This document shows positions 1 through 7,040 of a stretch of DNA of 64,000 nucleotides, piece by piece. The position numbers were made by a program, and so were the translations under genes. The notes under the pieces were generated by a model. The model searched no databases. It worked only from the letters and a program-made list of their open reading frames with translations, and was not told the origin of the DNA. The first letter of the stretch is position 1. Each line of letters opens with the position of its first letter. Source of the DNA: Paenimyroides tangerinum (GTDB lineage Bacteria; Bacteroidota; Bacteroidia; Flavobacteriales; Flavobacteriaceae); contig NZ_RQVQ01000002.1 of the NCBI RefSeq assembly GCF_003865405.1, forward strand, positions 62,001-126,000, written 5' to 3'.

Positions 1-1
1 T

Positions 2-1102
2 TTTTGGCTTTCAAATGATTTAGCGCAAATCTATTTCGTTCCCGTAACAACTTGTCGTTATCCAAATCAGTTAGCAAAAATAAAAATATATCCTGATATG
101 GCTTGGGAAATAGCTTTCACATTTGCTTTAGAAAATCCATTAGCTTATACACATTCTAATTTACGGTCTGGAAATATCTTTAAAGAAGCGCAAGATAAAG
201 CCCGTAAATCTGGGTATGATAGATATGCACTTAGTAAAGGAAGAGCAGTACCAGCAGAATTCTCACTATCAGTCCTTAATAAAAGAGACAAAAAATCAGA
301 CGGCGAGTACAGTATAAAGGATGAATATGCTTTAGTTTTTAGTAAAAAAATCGCAGATTTTTTTGAGGTATTATCTGTAATAAAAAACTTAGCGGATAAC
401 GTAAAAAATTCAGCGGGTGGAAAAGTAAAGAATGCAACTCCAGATTTACCTTTTAGTTTTGAAGTTATGTCTCCAAAATTAGGAGTTAAAGTTAGTTGGG
501 AAGGTGAATTGATAGAGGATAATTATTCTACTACAGGTTTGTTAAGTTTTGTTGCTGACCCTCTTGTTGGTGCAGAACTTACAATTGACATGTTAGATGC
601 AGTAAGTAATGTCCACCCAGTTGTAAAAGCACTCGAAAAAGGGCTAAGTATAGGTCTAGAAGCCTTAGGGGGTTATATGAAACTAGATGCCGTTTTTTAT
701 GGTCAACTAAACATTACCATTGAAGCCTTAAAATTTAACACTAAAAAGGGAATCTCTACAAGTGAAAAGCCTGTCGTTATTGAAGGAAAAATGGGAGTAA
801 AATTGGTATTTACTCTTAAAGTTAGTGGAGAGTTGAAGGCACCAATATTTGATTATCTATTAGATTTTGAAGCTGAAGCTAAGTTTGAAGGCAATGCCTA
901 TTTTGGAGGAACAGCATTAATAAATGTAGACAAAAAAGGTATTTATGCTGATATTACGGGTAAGTTTTCAGGTCTTATTTTTTCAGCTGTTATAGAAATT
1001 AAAATTGGTAGATATATGCGTAAACATGAATTTGAAAGTGAGCCTATTTTTGAATCGGAAGAAATTCCTCTTGGGAAGAAATATTTAGTTTATAATAAAT
1101 AA
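2..1102 (+). CDS. C-terminal part of a large beta-rich protein (5' end outside window)
   Basis: The reading frame is open to the left edge: codons from base 2 run into the ATG at 98 without a stop (…YPDMAWEIAF), so that ATG is internal and the true start lies upstream. The visible part is about 366 residues. Its last 150 residues form alternating hydrophobic/charged strands rich in Gly and Lys (for example GVKLVFTLKVSGELKA), which suggests an amphipathic beta structure. I do not recognise a named domain. The C-terminal about 80 residues resemble the fragment at 3160-3549 (EAEA…G…GIYAD or GIDTYG…F.G…V.IK). The stop is 4 nt before a lipoprotein gene, so the two are probably cotranscribed. The context looks like an effector/partner array, which is inference. 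Confidence 0.75.
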   Translation, partial: FWLSNDLAQIYFVPVTTCRYPNQLAKIKIYPDMAWEIAFTFALENPLAYTHSNLRSGNIFKEAQDKARKSGYDRYALSKGRAVPAEFSLSVLNKRDKKSDGEYSIKDEYALVFSKKIADFFEVLSVIKNLADNVKNSAGGKVKNATPDLPFSFEVMSPKLGVKVSWEGELIEDNYSTTGLLSFVADPLVGAELTIDMLDAVSNVHPVVKALEKGLSIGLEALGGYMKLDAVFYGQLNITIEALKFNTKKGISTSEKPVVIEGKMGVKLVFTLKVSGELKAPIFDYLLDFEAEAKFEGNAYFGGTALINVDKKGIYADITGKFSGLIFSAVIEIKIGRYMRKHEFESEPIFESEEIPLGKKYLVYNK

Positions 1103-1106
1103 TCAG

Positions 1107-2042
1107 ATGATAAATACCTCAAAAATGCTGTTGATAGCTATAGTGATGATGTCTTGTATGAATAAATCAGAAAACGAAAAAATGAATAATTTAATAAATA
1201 TAAAGGATGATAATATGAGCGATAATTATAAGAATAATAGACTAGGAACATATAAAATTGCAACATCCATAAATCGTTGCCAAGGAATTTTACTGATAGA
1301 TGATGTCCCATCATTCCAATTTTGGGGAGAAAAATCAAAATTTAGCACAACAACTTATGCACAAGCAAATCATATATTATTGTTTTCAGGCAAACATGAA
1401 ATTAAGCTACAATTATTCCCAAAACCATGGGAGAAAACTTTTGAAAAATATGCATTTGGTGGACTTGAGTTTTTCTATTATGATGATCTTACTTTCAATC
1501 AAGAATATTCATTATTTAAAATAACTACACCATCTGAAAAGGATAATAATATTGGCGGTCTTCCATATTACGAACTAAAAACAGAATTAGAAGTTGAGTT
1601 ACCTTTTGATATCATTGGATGGCGAAATTCAGTAAACTTAAAAGATGAAAACGAAAATGGTCATGACATTTCTAAAGAATTACACCAGAAAATTACAGAA
1701 ATAAGTAAAATAATTGCCAAAAGAGAAGTAAATCAATTTTCGAACCTTATTAAAGAACGTGAAGCTTTATTAGAAACAGCCTTTTATTTCACTAAAGATG
1801 AAGCCAATCAAGGTTTAAATGATTTTTTAGAATTAATTAAAGACACCAATTATGAATTAGTTCCATTGCCAGAAAATGCCAATCTACATTTTTATGGTTA
1901 TGGGAAATTGATTACGCTACTAACGCCAGAAAGAGAAGGAGTTATTACCTTAGTCAATAAAAATGACCCAAAAGATAAAATTGTTTTAGACTTCTATTTC
2001 CATAGAAAACAAAAAGGCAAACCGCTCGAAGTTATTTTATAA
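1107..2042 (+). CDS. Predicted lipoprotein, paralogue of the 3539-4480 protein
   Basis: This 311-residue protein begins with a short hydrophobic signal ending in MMSC, a plausible lipobox with Cys17, so it is probably an envelope lipoprotein. It shares a region (about residues 55-110) with the proteins at 2720 and 3539: a hydrophobic strand followed by an acidic pair (LLIDD), then a G-H-x-I/L-K-hydrophobic stretch ending in a Pro-Arg/Lys turn, then the aromatic block before GLPYYE. The remainder is charged and alpha/beta in character, with no known motif. It starts 4 nt after the beta-rich gene. Being the partner or immunity protein of that gene is a reasonable inference from position and paralogy, not shown by sequence. 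Confidence 0.7.
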   Translation: MINTSKMLLIAIVMMSCMNKSENEKMNNLINIKDDNMSDNYKNNRLGTYKIATSINRCQGILLIDDVPSFQFWGEKSKFSTTTYAQANHILLFSGKHEIKLQLFPKPWEKTFEKYAFGGLEFFYYDDLTFNQEYSLFKITTPSEKDNNIGGLPYYELKTELEVELPFDIIGWRNSVNLKDENENGHDISKELHQKITEISKIIAKREVNQFSNLIKEREALLETAFYFTKDEANQGLNDFLELIKDTNYELVPLPENANLHFYGYGKLITLLTPEREGVITLVNKNDPKDKIVLDFYFHRKQKGKPLEVIL

Positions 2043-2120
2043 ACAAGTTCAATTATTTTGTTTATAAAGCAATAATAAACAAAAAAAGCGAAAAATTTTA
2101 ACTAATTAAAAAATGAAAAA

Positions 2121-2585
2121 ATGAAAAAAATATTATTATTCCTATTACTATTTCCATGTTTTGGGATGGCTCAATTAAGCTATACTGATTTGAAATATTT
2201 GGCAAACAATAAATCTGATTTGAATATAGAATATATTAAAAACAAAGGATATTCGTATCGTGAGGAAAGAGATATTCCCGATGGAACGAAGCAACTTTAT
2301 TATGAAGGTGGGAAACTCAGTAAAACTTTAGTTGTTTTAAAAGTAGGTTCTAATTCAAATAATCTTATTGTTTATGTTCCAGAAACAGAAGCCAATTATA
2401 GAGAAATATTAGATGCAACAAAAAAGGATAATTATACATTCATCGAGACAATTTCAGGTGAAATAGATACTTGTAATACATATCAATCCAAAGAATATTT
2501 TGTGAAATTTTGTGAAATTCAATTTCCAAATGAACCAAATAAAGCCTACAATATCACTTTTTATAAGAAAGGAATTGAGTTGTAA
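2121..2585 (+). CDS. Small secreted protein of unknown function
   Basis: The product has 154 residues with a clear signal peptide (MKKILLFLLLFPCFGMAQ; cleavage likely after the Ala near residue 17). The mature part, about 137 residues, has two cysteines near the C-terminus (DTCNTY and KFCEIQF) that could form a disulfide. No family is recognised. A three-codon ORF (ATG at 2113) precedes it and its stop overlaps this ATG as ATGA, so the start at 2121 could be translationally coupled. It sits between two units of the paralogous lipoprotein array and may be part of the same accessory cluster. Confidence 0.65.
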   Translation: MKKILLFLLLFPCFGMAQLSYTDLKYLANNKSDLNIEYIKNKGYSYREERDIPDGTKQLYYEGGKLSKTLVVLKVGSNSNNLIVYVPETEANYREILDATKKDNYTFIETISGEIDTCNTYQSKEYFVKFCEIQFPNEPNKAYNITFYKKGIEL

Positions 2586-2719
2586 ATTTATTCAAAAATC
2601 ACTCACTCGTTTGGTTACGCTCCTTTAGTAGCTAAAGCCGAAAAAATAATTTCCCGATGACATATACATTTTATTTACACAAAACCAAAAGCAATAACAA
2701 ACTTGAAATAATTCGATAA

Positions 2720-3181
2720 ATGAAATACATCTTTATAGTCATTTTTTACAATTTTTATTTTTTTAGTTACGGACAAACAAATTCCAAAACAGGAGCCATT
2801 CCTAAAGAAAAACAAATTACATATGCCGTTCATGTAAATGCGAAAACACCGTATGAAATATATTTAGATGATATCTTGGTGGATTTTTTTTACGAAGACA
2901 ATATGAACAATACGACCGAGTTAAATTCATATTTATTAAAAAACGGCACGCACAAATTAAAGATAAGATATCTACCACGAACAGATAGTCAAGACGGATT
3001 ATTAGACCCTAAAGATGTAATATTTAACAAAGATTCAAAATGGAATGTTTATTTTGTAAAATTAAATAAAGACTCAGAAGCTCCATTGGGTTATACAAAC
3101 GAGATAAATTACGGATCTAGTGAGCTTGCAATAATAGCGCCACCAGAGAAAATGCCATTTTGGGAATGGAAATGGGATTAA
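2720..3181 (+). CDS. Truncated secreted paralogue of the lipoprotein family (chimeric 3' end)
   Basis: The protein has 153 residues, with a signal peptide ending near FFSYGQ and no lipobox Cys. Residues 35-150 align by eye with the N-terminal halves of the proteins at 1107 and 3539: YEIYLDD, then a long loop, then NGTHKLKIRYLPR, then an aromatic block and EKMPFWEW, matching EQKLPYFEG in the 3539 protein. Its relatives continue for another 150 residues, whereas this one stops six codons later. At the break the sequence passes into another frame carrying a copy of the beta-rich effector tail. It is therefore most likely a gene truncated by recombination; whether it is still expressed is unknown. 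Confidence 0.6.
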   Translation: MKYIFIVIFYNFYFFSYGQTNSKTGAIPKEKQITYAVHVNAKTPYEIYLDDILVDFFYEDNMNNTTELNSYLLKNGTHKLKIRYLPRTDSQDGLLDPKDVIFNKDSKWNVYFVKLNKDSEAPLGYTNEINYGSSELAIIAPPEKMPFWEWKWD

Positions 3182-3549
3182 CTGCTGGTCTTGACGTTCC
3201 TAAACTAAGTTTTGGCGCAAAAGAAATACCTAAAAAAGAAATGCAAAAAAAAGACGAATCTTTATTTTCTATAGAGGCTGAAGCCTCGGCAAAAGGAGAA
3301 ACCTCGTTAACTTTTACCGCAAGTCGAGGTATTGATACCTATGGTGCATTTCTTGAATTCAAGGCAGATTTTGATGGTATGGATGCTTTTGTTACTGTTA
3401 AAGCAAAAGTTGAAGGTGGTGATTTAGGTAATTTTGAAACTGGCTTCGAAAATAAAAAAATCAACGTTTTACCTGCTAAACCAGACATCATAAATCAACG
3501 ATTATATATAATTCCTCCAATAATAACCTTACGTAGAAATGAAAAATAA
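3160..3549 (+). CDS. Displaced C-terminal fragment of the beta-rich protein (probable gene remnant)
   Basis: The frame is open only from 3124 (TGA at 3121-3123) and the first ATG, at 3160, lies inside the 3' end of the preceding gene. The 129 residues have no signal peptide. Residues about 40-125 resemble the C-terminus of the protein ending at 1102 (SIEAEASAKGE / DFEAEAKFEGN, then GIDTYGAFLEFKADFDGMDA / KGIYADITGKFSGLIFSA, and a final tyrosine-containing strand). Like that gene it is directly followed by a lipoprotein gene, here with an 11-nt overlap. It looks like the 3' end of an effector gene moved in by recombination. Independent function is doubtful, though coupled translation from the upstream gene is possible. 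Confidence 0.5.
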   Translation: MGMEMGLTAGLDVPKLSFGAKEIPKKEMQKKDESLFSIEAEASAKGETSLTFTASRGIDTYGAFLEFKADFDGMDAFVTVKAKVEGGDLGNFETGFENKKINVLPAKPDIINQRLYIIPPIITLRRNEK

Positions 3550-4480
3550 ATCAATATGGAGCATCCTACTCCTAGTTTTTAGTTTAACCAACTGTAACAG
3601 CCAACACGAAATGACACAAGAACAACTTAACGAATTAATTGAAGAAGAATACAATTATGTAACACAATTTGAATCTAAACCATTTTATAGATTGCAAATA
3701 AACAAACAAGCCTGCCGTTTGGTTATCGAAAGTTATGTAGAAGATTATCGTTTTTTAGAAGATGATGGTGAAAGCATGTTGCTTCCAATTAATTACATGA
3801 TTGCAGGTAGTGGTCCGCAAAAAATAAAAGTAAAAGTTTATCCACGTTCAGGCGAAACCTACATTACAAAAAATGCTTATATAGGTCTCAATTTAATTTA
3901 TGCATCAACTAACAGGGCAAAATTAAACGAACATCAATCTTTAGCAACTTTTACTTTACCTAAAAACATTGAAGAGCAAAAATTACCTTACTTTGAAGGC
4001 GAAATTACATTTGATGCTTTTGTACCTTATAATTATGTAAATCAGTTAAATGCTGCTACCGATCTCAAACAACTAAAAAACATTAGAGAATTGGTCGAAA
4101 ACAAATACAAACAAATACATCAACTGGCTTTAGATAATCATGAGTATGAATATATTAAAGCATTTTTATTTTCGTACGGAAAATTATCAAATACACATTA
4201 TGCAACTTTAGAAGAAGTTAAATGGACTTATAAAGACGGAAGTCCGTTTATACCACCTTCACCAAAAGTTTACGATAAAAAGTTTTTACCTTTAGATGAT
4301 TGCGAAATGCAATTTTATGCCGATGGAAAAATTGTTGCACTTTGGCATAAAAACAAACTAACTTCTGGTTTAGATATGGAATTTAAAGTTAATGAAGATG
4401 GCGAAATATTTGAAGATACAGTAGCCGACCCTATTTTTCTTTGGATGCCCGAAGGCAGTAATGAATTATTGATATGGTAA
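3539..4480 (+). CDS. Predicted lipoprotein, partner-like paralogue
   Basis: This 313-residue protein has a type II signal ending in SLTNC (lipobox Cys19) followed by Asn-Ser-Gln, consistent with an outer-membrane or periplasmic lipoprotein. It is the full-length relative of the truncated 2720 protein and a relative of the 1107 protein: Cys-Arg-Leu-Val-Ile-Glu strand, then PQKIKVKVYPRSGE, then KLPYFEGEITFDA. The second half contains aromatic residues and an acidic C-terminus. It overlaps the effector-tail fragment by 11 nt. A partner or immunity role is inferred only from the repeated order beta-rich tail then lipoprotein. No enzyme motif is seen. Confidence 0.7.
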   Translation: MKNKSIWSILLLVFSLTNCNSQHEMTQEQLNELIEEEYNYVTQFESKPFYRLQINKQACRLVIESYVEDYRFLEDDGESMLLPINYMIAGSGPQKIKVKVYPRSGETYITKNAYIGLNLIYASTNRAKLNEHQSLATFTLPKNIEEQKLPYFEGEITFDAFVPYNYVNQLNAATDLKQLKNIRELVENKYKQIHQLALDNHEYEYIKAFLFSYGKLSNTHYATLEEVKWTYKDGSPFIPPSPKVYDKKFLPLDDCEMQFYADGKIVALWHKNKLTSGLDMEFKVNEDGEIFEDTVADPIFLWMPEGSNELLIW

Positions 4481-4596
4481 TGAAAATTGAAACTAGTTAC
4501 TTCTTAATGATAAAAAAACTACAAGTTTTAATTTTTAAACTCAAAAAAAAACTTTCTCATGTCCCAATTTTACAATTTATTGTTGTTTGTGATTGA

Positions 4597-4604
4597 TATG
4601 TTTG
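4597..4604 (+). promoter_or_regulatory. Bacteroidota -7 box upstream of the 4638 gene
   Basis: TATGTTTG matches TAnnTTTG and lies 34 nt before the ATG at 4638. No convincing -33 TTTG is at the right spacing, so this is a weak call. Confidence 0.35.
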
Positions 4605-4637
4605 TGATGTAATTATTATTATATAAATCGAAAACTC

Positions 4638-4859
4638 ATGAAAAACAATTGGCAAACACATCCGACGACAAAACAATATCTAATTTTCTTATTTTTTATT
4701 ATAACATCAACTGTAAATAGTTTGGCTTTTATGACCGATTCGTTTACAGAAACTTTGTTTAATTATGATTTAATAGAATTTAAATTATTACTATTCGTTC
4801 CAATTATTTGGACTTTTATGATGACTAAAAATTACATAAAAACATTCAAACAAGTTTAA
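4638..4859 (+). CDS. Small membrane protein with two predicted membrane segments
   Basis: The 73-residue protein has hydrophobic segments at about residues 13-32 (YLIFLFFIITSTVNSLAF) and 48-63 (LLLFVPIIWTFMM), with a short polar loop and a Lys-rich C-terminus, predicting a helical hairpin in the inner membrane. No family is recognised. It ends 2 nt before the next gene, so the pair is probably cotranscribed and translationally coupled. It follows the lipoprotein array; an association with it is positional only. Confidence 0.6.
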   Translation: MKNNWQTHPTTKQYLIFLFFIITSTVNSLAFMTDSFTETLFNYDLIEFKLLLFVPIIWTFMMTKNYIKTFKQV

Positions 4860-4861
4860 CT

Positions 4862-5287
4862 ATGGATTTTATATCGGATTACATTTTTTGGATTATTTTT
4901 ATTATTACTATAGCATCTATTTTTTTATATAAAAAGATAACAAAAGACCCAAACGCTATAACTGCTAAACATATAGCGTCTTTAAATTTAGAAAGTCAAA
5001 ATATCACTCGCGAAGATATCTTACAGGCAATGAGATATTCTAAATTTAAAAATGCATATTTCAACGAAGAAGACCAAGTATTCAGGGGAACTGTTGGATT
5101 TTCGATGTCGTCTTTTTTTGAATTAATTGAAATTCGCTTAATCGATTCAGAAAACAACCAAAGCTTAACTTTTTTATCGATTTGTGGATTACCAACTCAG
5201 ATTTACGATTGGGGAAAGAACAAAAGAAATTACAAACGATTTCTTAAAAATTTAAATCTAAAAACACCTAATGAACTTTCTAAATAA
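4862..5287 (+). CDS. Single-pass membrane protein of unknown function
   Basis: The 141-residue protein has one N-terminal membrane segment at about residues 7-25, followed by a soluble domain of about 115 residues, probably cytoplasmic given the KKITK flank. The soluble domain has an ITREDILQAMRYSKF helix and mixed strands (FFELIEIRLIDS). I know no family for it. It starts 2 nt after the 73-residue membrane protein, so they form a likely two-gene unit. After it, 5288-5503 is very AT-rich and holds no gene. Confidence 0.6.
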   Translation: MDFISDYIFWIIFIITIASIFLYKKITKDPNAITAKHIASLNLESQNITREDILQAMRYSKFKNAYFNEEDQVFRGTVGFSMSSFFELIEIRLIDSENNQSLTFLSICGLPTQIYDWGKNKRNYKRFLKNLNLKTPNELSK

Positions 5288-5503
5288 AAATACTTTTGAC
5301 AAAATTGGTCACAATTATAGCTCAAAATAAAACGTATTGATTTCAATGTAAATTCAATTTAAACAAAAATATTAAGTATAAAAAAACTATAAACACACTG
5401 AATTATAAACAAAAAAACAACAAAATCAATAATATTTTATATTTTAAAAACAAAATAAGCATTTATTTACATAAATAGATACTTAATAAATATGTGTTTT
5501 TTT

Positions 5504-6979
5504 ATGATACGAAAAATATTTTTACTTTTTTTATTGAGCCCATTCTTTAGTTCTTCACAAACTTTCACATTGGTAGAAAACTCTGGAATTCTACCTATTC
5601 AAAGATCATGGGATATGGTTTCTTTTCAAGACATTGATGGAGATGGCGATCTTGATTTATTCACAGGAGGTGCTCATCCATGGGCAACTGTAGGTAGAAT
5701 GTATAAAAATGACGGAGATGGAAATTTTAGCATTCATGACGATCAAACATTCATTAAGAAACGAGAAGGCGGATTGGCATTCGGTGATGTTAATGGCGAT
5801 GGCTCACCTGACATGATTGTTTCTGGTGGATATGGAAACCCAGGAGGTTCATTGACAAAACTCTATTTTAATAATGGAATTGGAAATTTCACACTCTCAG
5901 AAACATCATCATTTCCAAATGTATATCAAGGCGATATTAGAATGTTTGATTTTGACAATGATAACGATTTAGACATCCTCATATCTGGGATGTTAACAGG
6001 TACAGAAAACGTTTTACATTTATACGAGAACAATGGAAATGGAGTTTTCACTTTAAGAACACAAACAGGTTTGGAACAATATGGTCTGAATTATGGATCT
6101 GTTGTAATTGAAGATTTTAATAATGATGGAAACTTAGACATCGCAACAAACGGAAGACTTACTGCTGCAAATAGTTCTTCAAAAACTCGAATTTTTCTAA
6201 ATAACGGAAACGGAATTTTCACTTTAATGACTCAACCAGCCTTTGATTATATTTCCGCAGGAACAATAGTTGTTGGTGATGTTGATAATAATGGCTCTGT
6301 TGATTTAGTCTTTTCAGGAAGTGGGACAGGAACAACAGATAATCCTAACGGTTTTAAAACTGAATTATTTTTAAACGATGGAAATGGAATTTTTACTTTA
6401 TCAAACAGTAACAGTTTTATTGGACACATCGATTTCCCTTCAATCGTTCTGACAGATATAAACAATGACAATTCATTAGATCTTATAACAATGGGAAGAA
6501 TTGGAATGGATCCTGCAACGTATGCAACATATTTATATATAAACAACGGTTTAGGTAATTTTACTTTAACTCAAAACACACCTTTTACTGGTTACAGCAA
6601 TGGTAAAATTTCAATTGCAGATGTAGATAATGATGGTGACAAAGATATTTTAATTACTGGTTATAGTGGTTTCGATAATGGTATAGCAAAACTTTATCTT
6701 AACGACGTTGCTAATCTAAGTACAAATGAAATTATTTCACAAAAATTTAAAATTTACCCTAATCCAGTTACCGACATTCTAAACATCGAAATGTTATCAG
6801 AAGATCAAATAAACGCTTTCGAAATTTATAACATAGAAGGCAGACTGATATTACAAAGTGACGCAAAAGAATCGTCAATTTCTTCTATAGATGTTAGCAC
6901 TTTAAAAACAGGAATTTATATTTTATCCTTAAAAAATAATCGTTCAGAAATACACAAAATGAAATTTACAAAAAAATAA
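5504..6979 (+). CDS. T9SS-exported FG-GAP/VCBS seven-bladed beta-propeller protein
   Basis: I prefer the ATG at 5504 over 5492 because it gives a compact signal peptide (MIRKIFLLFLLSPFFSSSQ). Seven repeats carry calcium-binding loops of the type D-x-D-x-D-G-D-x-D (DIDGDGDLD, DVNGDGSPD, DFDNDNDLD, DFNNDGNLD, DVDNNGSVD, DINNDNSLD, DVDNDGDKD), each followed by a GNFTL-like strand, as in integrin-type FG-GAP propellers. The last about 80 residues (KIYPNPVTD…GRLI…STLKTGIYILSL) are a type A C-terminal sorting domain for type IX secretion. It is therefore a surface or secreted protein, probably adhesive; the ligand is unknown. The T9SS core genes gldKLMN lie in the same window. Confidence 0.9.
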   Translation: MIRKIFLLFLLSPFFSSSQTFTLVENSGILPIQRSWDMVSFQDIDGDGDLDLFTGGAHPWATVGRMYKNDGDGNFSIHDDQTFIKKREGGLAFGDVNGDGSPDMIVSGGYGNPGGSLTKLYFNNGIGNFTLSETSSFPNVYQGDIRMFDFDNDNDLDILISGMLTGTENVLHLYENNGNGVFTLRTQTGLEQYGLNYGSVVIEDFNNDGNLDIATNGRLTAANSSSKTRIFLNNGNGIFTLMTQPAFDYISAGTIVVGDVDNNGSVDLVFSGSGTGTTDNPNGFKTELFLNDGNGIFTLSNSNSFIGHIDFPSIVLTDINNDNSLDLITMGRIGMDPATYATYLYINNGLGNFTLTQNTPFTGYSNGKISIADVDNDGDKDILITGYSGFDNGIAKLYLNDVANLSTNEIISQKFKIYPNPVTDILNIEMLSEDQINAFEIYNIEGRLILQSDAKESSISSIDVSTLKTGIYILSLKNNRSEIHKMKFTKK

Positions 6980-6992
6980 AACCACACATACA

Positions 6993-7021
6993 AAAAAAGC
7001 AACTCGTAAGAGTTGCTTTTT
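6993..7021. terminator. Bidirectional terminator between the propeller gene and alaS
   Basis: GCAACTC-GTAA-GAGTTGC stem-loop with A-rich left and T-rich right flanks, between convergent genes. Confidence 0.85.
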
Positions 7022-7040
7022 GATTTATATACAGTAAATA

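Noticed and set aside
2586..2719. Possible gene remnant between 2586 and 2719
   Set aside because: The stretch is locally less AT-rich (around GTTTGGTTACGCTCC) but all frames have stops and no match to the neighbouring proteins was visible.
5288..5503. Short ORFs or repeats in the AT-rich gap before the propeller gene
   Set aside because: The sequence is simple A/T-rich DNA; apparent repeats such as AAACAAAA are low complexity, and no ORF of note is present.
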